Below, one piece after another: positions 17,778-26,277 of a stretch of 64,000 nucleotides of DNA (position 1 is the stretch's first letter; the number at the start of each line of letters is the position of its first letter). Origin of the DNA: Lachnospiraceae bacterium UBA6998 (lineage in GTDB: Bacteria > Bacillota > Clostridia > Lachnospirales > Lachnospiraceae); NCBI GenBank assembly GCA_002448395.1, contig DJXS01000112.1, forward strand, positions 1 through 64,000. Reading direction: 5' to 3'. The position numbers and the translations under genes were made by a program. The notes under the pieces were generated by a model. The model did not search any database, was not told where the DNA came from, and saw only the letters and a list, made by a program, of their open reading frames with translations.

Positions 17778-19871
17778 ATGAGTAATGATACAGGGAAATT
17801 TCCGGAGCTCTTCGGCAGCATGGTGTTCAATGAAGATACAATGAAGGAGCGCCTCTCCCCCAGCTGCTACAAGCAGTGGAAGAAAAGTGTCAGCGACGGA
17901 ACTCCCCTTGATATATCAACAGCAAATGAGATCGCGGAGGCCATGAAGCAGTGGGCTGTTGAAAAGGGAGCCACCCATTATACGCACTGGTTCCAGCCCA
18001 TGACCGGCGTGACCGCGGAGAAGCACGACAGTTTCATTTCTCCCGAGGAGAAGGGCCGGATCGTGCTGGAGTTCTCCGGCAAAGAGCTGGTCCGCGGAGA
18101 GCCCGACGCCTCTTCATTCCCGTCCGGCGGTCTTCGCGCCACCTTCGAAGCCAGAGGATATACAGCCTGGGATCCCACTTCCTTTGCATTTATTAAGGAA
18201 AAGTCTCTGTGCATTCCCACGATCTTCTGCTCCTATTCCGGACACGCGCTGGACAAGAAGACTCCTCTTCTGCGCTCCATGGATGCTGTGAGCAAACAGG
18301 CAGTCCGTATTCTTCGTCTCTTCGGAGATACGACTACCACCAGGGTCATCGCCCAGGTAGGCGCCGAGCAGGAATACTTTCTGCTTGACAAGAAGCTTTA
18401 CAAGCAGCGCGAAGACCTGATCATGACCGGCAGGACGCTCTTTGGCGCCAAGCCTCCCAGAGGACAGGAACTTGAGGATCACTATTTTGGCGCGATCCGC
18501 CCCAGAGTTGCCTCCTTTATGCAGGATCTGGACAATGAGCTCTGGAAGCTGGGCGTCCTCTCCAAGACCAAGCACAACGAGGTGGCACCTTCCCAGCATG
18601 AAATGGCGCCTATTTACAGCGACGCCAACGCAGCCTGTGATCAGAACCAGATCACGATGGAGATCATGAAGAAGGTCGCGGACCGCCATGGTCTTGTGTG
18701 CCTGCTCCATGAAAAACCCTTCGAAGGCGTAAACGGCTCGGGTAAGCACGATAACTGGTCTCTGTCCACAGATACCGGAAAGAACCTCTTCAAGCCCGGA
18801 TCGACTCCCATACAGAACGCTCAGTTCCTGCTGTTCCTGACAGCCTTTATCAAAGGCGTCGATGAATATCAGGATATGCTGCGGGCTACCGTGGCGACCC
18901 CCGGCAACGACCATCGTCTCGGCGCCCAGGAAGCGCCGCCCGCCGTCGTTTCCATCTTCCTCGGGGCTGAGCTGAGTGCTGTCGTCAACTCCATCATCAA
19001 TGACACAGCCATGAAGGGGCCCGGCAAACGTACTTTGGACATCGGCGTCGATGTTATGCCGCCGATCCCCCAGGACAACACGGACAGAAACCGCACTTCC
19101 CCCATGGCCTTTACCGGCAATAAGTTCGAATTCCGTATGCCCGGATCCTCGCTTTCCATCGCGGGTCCCAACATCGTTCTCAACACCGTCATGGCGCACG
19201 AACTGATGCAGTTTGCGGATGAACTGGAAAAAGCGGAAGATTTTGACGACTGCGTAGCACACCTGATCCGCCGCGAACTGACCGCACACCGCAGGATCAT
19301 TTTTGACGGCAACGGCTACGATGAGAGCTGGATCGCTGAGGCAAGACTCAGAGGCCTCTCCAACTTCTCCACCGCTGTAGATGCGCTTCCCGCTTACATC
19401 GCCGAGAAGAACGTCCGTCTCTTTACGGATCACGCCATCTACACAAGAGAGGAAGTTGACGCCCGCTACAACATCCATGTCGAGAACTACAACGCGACCA
19501 TCGAGATCGAGGCCCGCACCATGATCGACATGATCCGCAAGGATATCCTCCCTGCAGTATCCGCGTACGGGGCGGCTCTTTGCAAGGGACTCGCAGAGCG
19601 CAAGGCGCTTGGCCTTCCTTATAAATATGAAGAAAACAATGCCCGCAACAACTGCATGCTCTCAGACTGCCTCCACGATGCATGTCTGAAGCTGGAGAAA
19701 GATCTCCGGGATGTTCCCGCAGAGCCTGTAGAGGCAATGCGCTACTGCCACGACATCCTGGTCCCCGACATGAACGAGTGCAGAAGCTATGCGGACGAAC
19801 TCGAGACGATCACAAAGAGAAGCGAGTGGCCTTTCCCCACTTACTCCGATCTCCTTTTCAGCGAGGGTTAA
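17778..19871 (+). CDS. glnN: Type III glutamine synthetase
   Basis: The enzyme assimilates ammonia into glutamine. At 697 residues it is the large dodecameric GSIII type, common in Bacteroidetes and Clostridia. Visible features are the GSIII N-terminal domain, the catalytic AQVGAEQEYFLLD (about residues 193-205), KHNEVAPSQHEMAPIY, NGSGKHDNWS and GNDHRLGAQEAPPAVVSIFLG. The ATG follows CGGAGGAG. The metal-exporter gene downstream begins one base after its stop and is likely coupled. No PII or GlnR gene is nearby. Confidence 0.96.
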   Translation: MSNDTGKFPELFGSMVFNEDTMKERLSPSCYKQWKKSVSDGTPLDISTANEIAEAMKQWAVEKGATHYTHWFQPMTGVTAEKHDSFISPEEKGRIVLEFSGKELVRGEPDASSFPSGGLRATFEARGYTAWDPTSFAFIKEKSLCIPTIFCSYSGHALDKKTPLLRSMDAVSKQAVRILRLFGDTTTTRVIAQVGAEQEYFLLDKKLYKQREDLIMTGRTLFGAKPPRGQELEDHYFGAIRPRVASFMQDLDNELWKLGVLSKTKHNEVAPSQHEMAPIYSDANAACDQNQITMEIMKKVADRHGLVCLLHEKPFEGVNGSGKHDNWSLSTDTGKNLFKPGSTPIQNAQFLLFLTAFIKGVDEYQDMLRATVATPGNDHRLGAQEAPPAVVSIFLGAELSAVVNSIINDTAMKGPGKRTLDIGVDVMPPIPQDNTDRNRTSPMAFTGNKFEFRMPGSSLSIAGPNIVLNTVMAHELMQFADELEKAEDFDDCVAHLIRRELTAHRRIIFDGNGYDESWIAEARLRGLSNFSTAVDALPAYIAEKNVRLFTDHAIYTREEVDARYNIHVENYNATIEIEARTMIDMIRKDILPAVSAYGAALCKGLAERKALGLPYKYEENNARNNCMLSDCLHDACLKLEKDLRDVPAEPVEAMRYCHDILVPDMNECRSYADELETITKRSEWPFPTYSDLLFSEG

Positions 19872-19872
19872 A

Positions 19873-21033
19873 TTGATCACTTTATTATCCAGGTTATTTA
19901 TTCCGGATCATGAAAAAACCGACCTTCCCGAGGTGCGGCGCCGCTATGGCGTCCTCTCGGGAACAGTCGGTATTTTTCTTAATCTGATTCTTTTTGCCGG
20001 AAAGCTTTCCGCGGGACTACTTGTCCGCTCGGTCGCGGTCACTGCGGACGCCTTCAACAACCTCTCCGACGCCGCTTCGAGTGTGATCACTCTGATCGGC
20101 TTTAAACTTGCCGGAAAAAGGGCCGACAGGGATCATCCTTTCGGTCACGGCCGGGTCGAGTACATCGCAGGACTTCTGATCAGCATCTCTATCATAATGG
20201 TAGGCGCCGACCTTGCCAAAAGTTCGCTTAACAGGATCATATCCCCTGTACAGACTGTGTACTCCAGGGCTGCTGTTGTTGTACTTGCGGCTTCCATTGC
20301 CGTCAAACTTTATATGTTTTTCTACAACCGCGATCTGGCAGACCGGATCGACAGCGTTGCATTGCGCTCCACAGCCATGGATTCTGTAAGTGACTGCGCC
20401 GCCACCTTCGCTGTCCTAATATGCCAGCTCCTGTCAGCGAATTTCGGACTTCACCTGGACGGATGGTGCGGACTTGCCGTCTCGCTCTTCATCCTTCACA
20501 CAGGGATCCGCTCCGCCTTTGACACCGTAAGTCCCCTTCTCGGACAGGCTCCTGACCCGGCGCTCACCGCCAGGATCGAGGAGATAGTCCTTCACACGGA
20601 GGGAATCCTCGATATGCACGACCTCATGATCCATGATTACGGCCCGGGACATCAGGTTGTATCCCTTCACGCGGAGATTCCCTCTGACTTCACTCTGATG
20701 CATGCCCATGACATCATTGACCGTCTGGAAACGAAACTTGACCGGGAGCTCGGCGTCATGAGCGTCATTCACATGGATCCCGTGGATTCCAAAGATCATC
20801 AGGCCCATCTTCTCAGGACCAGAGTGCTTAAGAAGCTTCACTCCATGGATCCCGAGGCGGGACTGCATGATTTCAGGATCCTTCGGGGGGATGATATGCC
20901 TGCTGTGTCCTTCGACGCACAGTTTCCTTTTTCCTACAAGGAAACTGACGAGAGCATTCTTCTCGCCCTCACTGACTACATCAGTCTCGAGCTGCCGGGC
21001 TATCAGGCCATCATCCGCGTGGACAGAGTGTGA
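19873..21033 (+). CDS. Cation diffusion facilitator metal exporter, Mn-type signature
   Basis: The 386-residue CDF protein has six helices and a cytoplasmic C-terminal domain. Helix 2 has ADAFNNLSDAASS and helix 5 has AMDSVSDCAAT, so the metal site reads NxxxD plus DxxxD. In the family this pattern is associated with Mn(II) export; zinc exporters usually have His or Asp in place of Asn. DHPFGHGRVEY follows helix 2. I set the start at the TTG at 19873, preceded by GAGGG at good spacing and directly after the glnN stop; a longer in-frame start would lie inside glnN. The genes are convergent with thiN. Confidence 0.88.
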   Translation: MITLLSRLFIPDHEKTDLPEVRRRYGVLSGTVGIFLNLILFAGKLSAGLLVRSVAVTADAFNNLSDAASSVITLIGFKLAGKRADRDHPFGHGRVEYIAGLLISISIIMVGADLAKSSLNRIISPVQTVYSRAAVVVLAASIAVKLYMFFYNRDLADRIDSVALRSTAMDSVSDCAATFAVLICQLLSANFGLHLDGWCGLAVSLFILHTGIRSAFDTVSPLLGQAPDPALTARIEEIVLHTEGILDMHDLMIHDYGPGHQVVSLHAEIPSDFTLMHAHDIIDRLETKLDRELGVMSVIHMDPVDSKDHQAHLLRTRVLKKLHSMDPEAGLHDFRILRGDDMPAVSFDAQFPFSYKETDESILLALTDYISLELPGYQAIIRVDRV

Positions 21034-21064
21034 AGCGGCGGGATGTCAAAATACAGCCCTCCCG

Positions 21065-21742
21065 TCAGTGATGCGGATTGAGCAGATTCTCCGTCATGAC
21101 GAGAAGACCCGTGCCCTCTCCGATCGAATAGTAAGCGCCTTTACTGCCGCCGTTCGGCAGAGTCTCATTGCTGCAGCCCACCGGATAATCATTCGGGACT
21201 GCAGCATTTTTTACTTCATACTTCATACCCCGGATCGTCACATTGCTTAGGCACCTGTCGAGCGAAAACAGGGATACGGTTCCCTCGAAATCCTCCGGGA
21301 TCTCAAATACGCCGGGCCCGATCACCGTAACCCGGGTATCTCCATCGAGCATGGAGGCCCGCCCTCCATTCCGGAGGATCCAGATCATTGTCTGGATATT
21401 CGCCATCGTGTGATCCAGCCTTCCTCCCATAGCGCCGTAAATCAGAAATTCCTTATAGCCTCTCGAGATCCCGAGTTTTGCCGCAGCCAATGTGTCAGTG
21501 TCGTCCTTGACCACCGGAAGCTGCCGGAAATGGTCTTCTCCCATCCCGCGATATTTTGCCACAGTTTCAGCATATTCCTCTCCCAGGGAGTCAAAGTCTC
21601 CCAGAAGGAAGTCGGGTTCGATCCCGCATTCTGTCAGGTATTTGAGTCCGCCGTCTACCGCGATCACAAAATCCTGCGGCTTTCTGTCGATATCCATGGG
21701 ATGAAACTCTCCGGAGCACATCAGGATGCATCTTCCGTTCAT
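21065..21742 (-). CDS. thiN: Thiamine pyrophosphokinase
   Basis: This 225-residue enzyme transfers pyrophosphate from ATP to thiamine. Motifs are FVIAVDGGLKYL, PDFLLGDFDSLGEE (Mg and substrate site), VVKDDTDTLAAAKLGI and YGAMGGRLDHTMANI, all typical. The C-terminal thiamine-binding region has SNETLPNGGSKGAYYSIGEG. The start at 21742 has AGGA upstream. It ends about 30 bases from the convergent CDF gene. Confidence 0.94.
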   Translation of the reverse strand: MNGRCILMCSGEFHPMDIDRKPQDFVIAVDGGLKYLTECGIEPDFLLGDFDSLGEEYAETVAKYRGMGEDHFRQLPVVKDDTDTLAAAKLGISRGYKEFLIYGAMGGRLDHTMANIQTMIWILRNGGRASMLDGDTRVTVIGPGVFEIPEDFEGTVSLFSLDRCLSNVTIRGMKYEVKNAAVPNDYPVGCSNETLPNGGSKGAYYSIGEGTGLLVMTENLLNPHH

Positions 21743-21780
21743 CGCTTTATTCCTGCCTTTCTGCTGTGAAGATACAAGAC

Positions 21781-21811
21781 AGCCCTGTCGGGATCGGCTC
21801 CCGGCAGGGCT
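21781..21811 (-). terminator. Hairpin terminator after pgsA
   Basis: A 12-bp stem (21781-21792 with 21800-21811, one G-T pair) has a seven-base loop. The T-run on the minus side is poor (GTCTTGTATC), so termination strength is uncertain. The plus side is U-rich. Confidence 0.55.
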
Positions 21812-21857
21812 TTAAACTTCTTATTTACTCTTCGCGTATCAGCGCGCGGCTGTCTCC

Positions 21858-22394
21858 TTACATGTCTCCCGCGAGCACCTGCTTATTGGCCATGATATAG
21901 GTCCAAAGCGAGATCAGGGTGAGAGCCAGCGCGATCCACATCACAATATTTGTGAGCAGCTGCAGCTGGGGGATATTCATGATCATGAGAATGATCATGG
22001 CCATCTGGAAATTAGTCTTAAGCTTGCCCCAATAGTTGGCTGCGATGACAACACCGTTTTCAGCTGCCACAAGGCGGAATCCGCTGATGATGAACTCTCT
22101 CGCGACGATGATCACGACGATCCAGGAAGGGATCCTGCCCAGTTCGATCAGGCAGATCATGCCGGAGATCGTCAGGATCTTGTCCGCCAGGGGATCCATA
22201 AACTTTCCGAAATTCGTGATCAGATTATATTTTCTGGCGATGTAACCGTCCGCGAAGTCCGTGAGGGACGCGACGACGAACAGTACAAGCGCCACCCATT
22301 TGAGGGATTCATTGTTCTGTGACAGTAACAGGGTCGCAACAAAGAAAGGCACCAGTACCATACGCAAAACCGTAAGTTTATTCGGCAGATTCAT
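21858..22394 (-). CDS. pgsA: CDP-diacylglycerol--glycerol-3-phosphate 3-phosphatidyltransferase
   Basis: This membrane enzyme makes phosphatidylglycerophosphate, the first step towards phosphatidylglycerol and cardiolipin. It has 178 residues and several helices. The CDP-alcohol phosphatidyltransferase signature is visible as DFADGYIAR and, nine residues on, GKFMDPLAD, with all catalytic Asp residues present. The start overlaps the end of rimO by 17 bases, with GGAGG upstream. It is the last gene of the yicC-remA-gmk-rpoZ-rimO-pgsA operon. Confidence 0.95.
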   Translation of the reverse strand: MNLPNKLTVLRMVLVPFFVATLLLSQNNESLKWVALVLFVVASLTDFADGYIARKYNLITNFGKFMDPLADKILTISGMICLIELGRIPSWIVVIIVAREFIISGFRLVAAENGVVIAANYWGKLKTNFQMAMIILMIMNIPQLQLLTNIVMWIALALTLISLWTYIMANKQVLAGDM

Positions 22395-23733
22395 AGTACA
22401 ATCCTCCTATAAGATCATATTCTCTGGATCCTGTGACTTTTACCTTCACAAGATCACCTGTCATAAGTTCTCTCTGAGTTTCAATAAACAAAGCGCCGTC
22501 TATGCCGGGCGCATCTTTATAAGTTCTCGCCAGATACACATGTTCTCCCACAAGCTGCCCTTCCACCAGGGCATCGAGGACGCAGCCCTCCATTTCCTGC
22601 GCGGCTTCAAAGGCGATCTCCTGCTGGAGGAGCATAAGTTCTTTCTGCCTCTTCTTTTTGACCCGCGCGGGGATCTGGGGCGACATCTTAGCTGCCGGTG
22701 TCCCGTCCTCTTTGGAGTAGGTAAATACTCCCAGACGGTCAAACCGCATTTCCCTGACAAAATCCAGAAGCGCCCTGTGGTCTTCTTCTTTTTCCCCGGG
22801 GAATCCGGTGATCAGCGTAGTGCGCAGGCAGATGTCAGGCATCATTTCTCTGAGCATTGCGATCTTTTCAGTCAGTTCCTGTCTGTTGGTATGCCTTCCC
22901 ATCCTCCTGAGGATCTCATCAGAAGCGTGCTGGATCGGCATATCGATATAGTGCAGGACCTGGGGAATGTCCCTCATGGCTTCAGCGATCTCTTTCGTGA
23001 TCTCCTCGGGGTAGCAGTACATCAGACGGATCCATTCGATCCCCGGTATATCAGCAAGTTTCCTGAGAAGTTCGGGAAGCGCTTTGTGTCCGTACAGATC
23101 TGTCCCGTAAAGCGTCGTCTCCTGAGCCACCAGGATCAGTTCCCTGATCCCCTTCGATGCCAGAAGCCGCGCCTGTCCCAGCAGCTGCTCCATAGGAACG
23201 CTTCTGTAGCGCCCCCGGATCGAAGGAATGACACAGTAGGTGCAGCACTTGTCGCACCCCTCAGCGATCTTGAGATAGCTGTAATAGCCTCCTGTGGTGA
23301 CAACGCGCTCTGCGGTCGTTCCCGTCCGTTTGTCCTCGCTGTCCACCAGAAGGTATCCGCCGGAGCCTGCAGGCCCTCCCTTTTGCAGGATCTCATCCAG
23401 AATGTCCGCGATCCTGCCCTCAGAGGTGGTTCCTATTACGGCATCCACTTCGGGGATCTCCTTTAGCACTTCGTCCTTATAGCGCTGTGCCATACAGCCG
23501 GTCACGATCAGGGCCTTAAGTGTCCCTTCCGTTCTGCGCTCCGCAAGCGCCAGGATCTGTTCAATGCTCTCCTTCTGGGCGTCCATGATGAAACAGCAGG
23601 TGTTGACGATCGCGGCATCAGCCTCGGTCTCATCATCCGTAAACTGATAGCCCCTCTCTCTCAGAGCGCCGAGCATTTCCTCGGAATCCACAAGGTTCTT
23701 ATCGCAGCCGAGTGATACAAAAAGGATCTTCAT
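22378..23733 (-). CDS. rimO: Ribosomal protein S12 methylthiotransferase
   Basis: This radical SAM enzyme adds a methylthio group to an aspartate of ribosomal protein S12. At 451 residues it has the N-terminal UPF0004 domain with cysteines in SLGCDKNLVDSE and VNTCCFI, the radical SAM motif CDKCCTYC (about residues 155-162), and a C-terminal TRAM domain (about residues 385-450). The ATG overlaps the rpoZ stop in an ATGA arrangement. MiaB-type specificity is less likely given the SLGCDKNLVDSE start. Confidence 0.95.
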   Translation of the reverse strand: MKILFVSLGCDKNLVDSEEMLGALRERGYQFTDDETEADAAIVNTCCFIMDAQKESIEQILALAERRTEGTLKALIVTGCMAQRYKDEVLKEIPEVDAVIGTTSEGRIADILDEILQKGGPAGSGGYLLVDSEDKRTGTTAERVVTTGGYYSYLKIAEGCDKCCTYCVIPSIRGRYRSVPMEQLLGQARLLASKGIRELILVAQETTLYGTDLYGHKALPELLRKLADIPGIEWIRLMYCYPEEITKEIAEAMRDIPQVLHYIDMPIQHASDEILRRMGRHTNRQELTEKIAMLREMMPDICLRTTLITGFPGEKEEDHRALLDFVREMRFDRLGVFTYSKEDGTPAAKMSPQIPARVKKKRQKELMLLQQEIAFEAAQEMEGCVLDALVEGQLVGEHVYLARTYKDAPGIDGALFIETQRELMTGDLVKVKVTGSREYDLIGGLYYESAE

Positions 23734-24050
23734 TCGGCAGTTTCATCTCCTTCTGAATACTCTTCCTCGTCTGTCTCATGAAAGACGATTTCTTCCTCTT
23801 CCATTTTCTCATCAGGCTCGTTTTCCGAAAGAATACGGATCTTGCCCTGGTTGAGTTCCTCAACGGCGACAGAGAGCGGCTTCTCTCCTTCTGCAGCGTC
23901 GATCAGCGGCTCGTCGCCGTCTACGATCTGTCTTGCTCTCTTGGCCGTTGCCATGACGATGGAATAGCGGCTGTTGATGACGGGAGTCTCTCCCTCTTCA
24001 ACATCCTTATTTACGACCTGCATTAAATCCACATAAGAGGGATGAATCAT
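23730..24050 (-). CDS. rpoZ: DNA-directed RNA polymerase omega subunit
   Basis: The 106-residue protein carries the omega core NSRYSIVMATAKRARQIVDG. A long Glu/Asp-rich C-terminal tail (about residues 78-106) is common in clostridial omega. It assists RNA polymerase assembly. It sits between gmk and rimO in the conserved operon order. Confidence 0.92.
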   Translation of the reverse strand: MIHPSYVDLMQVVNKDVEEGETPVINSRYSIVMATAKRARQIVDGDEPLIDAAEGEKPLSVAVEELNQGKIRILSENEPDEKMEEEEIVFHETDEEEYSEGDETAE

Positions 24051-24198
24051 GTTTGTACCTGTTCCTTTCTTAATATACGTTCTGATATCAGCGCATCCAC
24101 ATGAGCGCTGATCTTTCCATAATTCTCCAAATTGTTACTATACCACAGAATTCCTTCTTTTGTACAGGCTGTTTGGCGTTTATTGCCTGCTTTGTTTC

Positions 24199-24882
24199 TT
24201 ATTGATCCTTCTGCGCGTGAAGGCGAGCGCGGGCTGCCTCTGTCCGCTCGGCTATGATCTCAAGAAGATCCTGAAGGAACCTGTTCTTGAACTTCGGGTC
24301 ATATCTGACGCCGCCTTCCCCGCTCTCGACGATCCGGTTCACCTCGCTCACGCAGTCGTCAAGCCCGTCATTGATCACGATATAATCGTATCTCTTTATA
24401 TGCTCCGCTTCCTCCACCGCTCTCTTGAAGCGGTTGTCGATCTGCTCTTCTGTCTCCGTCTTTCTTCCGATCAGTCTTTTGGCCATCACTGAGGCGCTCG
24501 GAGTAGTTATGAAGATCAGGACCGCGTCCGGATAGGCCTTCTTGATCTGCATGGCCCCCTGGACCTCGATCTCCAGGATCACGTCCTTTCCCTTCGCCAT
24601 ATTCTCTTCCACGAATGACCTGGGCGTTCCGTAATAGTGGTCCGCGTAACCCGCGTGTTCCAAAAGCCCGCCGTTTCCGATCATTTCCTCAAACTCTTCA
24701 TTGCTGACAAAATAGTAATTGACCCCGTGTACTTCCCCTTCCCTGGGTTTTCTGGTCGTCATCGATACGGATAGTGTATAGTGGTCATAGTCGCTAAGGA
24801 GCCTGTTTACAACAGTTCCTTTCCCCACACCGGAGAATCCGGATATTACAACCAGTTTGCCGGCTCTTGCATTTTCTGTCAT
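24199..24882 (-). CDS. gmk: Guanylate kinase
   Basis: The enzyme phosphorylates GMP to GDP. It has 227 residues with P-loop ISGFSGVGKGTVV, TTRKPREGEVHGVNYYFVS (GMP-binding region) and VILEIEVQGAMQI. A slightly long Arg-rich C-terminus is present. It lies between remA and rpoZ, a standard Firmicute order. About 150 bases of non-coding sequence separate it from rpoZ; I see no terminator there. Confidence 0.96.
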   Translation of the reverse strand: MTENARAGKLVVISGFSGVGKGTVVNRLLSDYDHYTLSVSMTTRKPREGEVHGVNYYFVSNEEFEEMIGNGGLLEHAGYADHYYGTPRSFVEENMAKGKDVILEIEVQGAMQIKKAYPDAVLIFITTPSASVMAKRLIGRKTETEEQIDNRFKRAVEEAEHIKRYDYIVINDGLDDCVSEVNRIVESGEGGVRYDPKFKNRFLQDLLEIIAERTEAARARLHAQKDQ

Positions 24883-24936
24883 AAGTCTTTTCTTTCCTTT
24901 TCTTTCTTCCCGGTATTCCGATCCCGATCGGTCTTT

Positions 24937-25221
24937 TTAGTTGTCCTGCTCCTGCTCTTCTCTGCTCATATCCTCTCTTGTGCCCTGCGCTCTTCCCCGG
25001 ATCGTCTCCGGAAGCAGCGCGGAGAGTATGATGCGGTCATTTTCCATGATGAGCACAGCCTTGGTCTTGCGCCCCTGAGTGGCGTCCACTGTCCGGCCGT
25101 CCTCTCTCGCCTTAGCTACAAGACGCTTTACCGGGGCGGAATCGGGACTGACGATCGCGATGATCTTGCCCGCATTGACGGTATTGCCAAAACCGATATT
25201 GATAAATCTGAACTCTTCCAT
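24937..25221 (-). CDS. remA: RemA-like (DUF370) DNA-binding regulator
   Basis: The 94-residue protein has the conserved start FINIGFGNTVNAGKIIAIV and RTVDATQGRKTKAVLIM. RemA in Bacillus subtilis activates biofilm matrix operons; in other Firmicutes its targets are less known. It starts nine bases after the yicC stop. A charged Glu/Gln tail extends past the usual domain end. Confidence 0.93.
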   Translation of the reverse strand: MEEFRFINIGFGNTVNAGKIIAIVSPDSAPVKRLVAKAREDGRTVDATQGRKTKAVLIMENDRIILSALLPETIRGRAQGTREDMSREEQEQDN

Positions 25222-25230
25222 CCCTGTTCC

Positions 25231-26109
25231 TTACTCTATATTCTGGATCTGCTCTCTGACCTTCTCCACAGTCGTCTTGAGTTCGATCGCCCTGTTGGAC
25301 ACCTCCAGGTTGTCCGATTTGGAGAGGATCGTGTTGGACTCGCGATTCATCTCCTGCGCGATAAAGTCGAGTTTGCGGCCAACGCCCTCGCTTCCGTCCA
25401 GGGCTTCCCTTGTCGCCTTTATATGGCTCTGAAGACGCACCAGTTCCTCATCCACGCAGACCTTGTCCGCATAGATCGTCACTTCTTGAACGATCCTGCC
25501 GTCATCGATGACAGAGTCCCCGATCAGTTCCTTAACCTTGTCGTAGAGGCGCTGCCTGTACGCCGCGACGATCTGCGGGGAGCGCTCTGTGATAAAGTCC
25601 ACATGTCCCTGCATCTCATCGAGTTTGCCGATCAGGTCATTTCTGAGGAATTCCCCTTCCCTGACTCTGGCAGCGAGGAAATTCTCCGCCGCTTCGCACA
25701 CCACTGCTCTGAGGCGGTCCCAGAGCTGTACGGGATCCATCGGCTCCTCTTCCATCGTAAAGACATCAGGATACTTGGAGAGAGTGGACACTCTGATGTC
25801 GTTGTCAAGTCCGTACTCCTCCGCCATCTGACCCAGATACTTCAGATACTCTCCGGCGATCTTGCTGTTGTACTTGACCTGCATATTGGCTTCCTTGAGG
25901 TCTTCGTACGTGATATAGACATCCACCTTGCCGCGGCTTATATACTTTTTCAGTTCCGCACGGATCCCTGATTCCAGCATGCCCAGCTGTCTTGGCATCT
26001 TGATCCCGATATCAAGATAGCGGTTATTCACTGACTTTATTTCCACTGCAATCTTAAGGTCTTCGTCAGCATACTCTGCTCTGCCGTATCCCGTCATACT
26101 CTTGATCAT
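25231..26109 (-). CDS. yicC: YicC/YloC family endoribonuclease
   Basis: The 292-residue protein opens with the diagnostic MIKSMTGYGRAEY and contains EIKSVNNRYLDI and the C-terminal DUF1732 region (FIAQEMNRESNTILSKS). Members have been shown to be endoribonucleases. It is the first gene of the six-gene operon, with GGAGG at a good distance. It is divergent from rqcH. Confidence 0.93.
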   Translation of the reverse strand: MIKSMTGYGRAEYADEDLKIAVEIKSVNNRYLDIGIKMPRQLGMLESGIRAELKKYISRGKVDVYITYEDLKEANMQVKYNSKIAGEYLKYLGQMAEEYGLDNDIRVSTLSKYPDVFTMEEEPMDPVQLWDRLRAVVCEAAENFLAARVREGEFLRNDLIGKLDEMQGHVDFITERSPQIVAAYRQRLYDKVKELIGDSVIDDGRIVQEVTIYADKVCVDEELVRLQSHIKATREALDGSEGVGRKLDFIAQEMNRESNTILSKSDNLEVSNRAIELKTTVEKVREQIQNIE

Positions 26110-26146
26110 AGTTACAGTCCTCCATGCTAAAGTTCATATATAGCCG

Positions 26147-26175
26147 ATTTTACAGCGGTTTTCCGCCTTTGTAAA
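26147..26175 (-). promoter_or_regulatory. Promoter for the yicC-remA-gmk-rpoZ-rimO-pgsA operon
   Basis: On the minus strand TTTACA (26175-26170), 17 bases, then TAAAAT (26152-26147). The start codon at 26109 is about 35 bases downstream of the -10. Confidence 0.65.
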
Positions 26176-26205
26176 GCAAGGGGCGCCTCAGCTTTGGCGC
26201 TGCCG

Positions 26206-26234
26206 GCGACAAGGCTCGGGCTTTGTGATATAAT
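26206..26234 (+). promoter_or_regulatory. Promoter for rqcH
   Basis: GCGACA (26206-26211), 17 bases, then a perfect TATAAT (26229-26234) preceded by TGA, giving an extended -10. The start codon lies 44 bases downstream. Confidence 0.7.
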
Positions 26235-26277
26235 CAGATGATCTGAACCTTGTACATGATGAAAGGAAACGGATTCC

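Noticed and set aside
18114-19478. Minus-strand open frame (454 codons) opposite glnN
   Set aside because: Antisense shadow of glutamine synthetase, no start signals.
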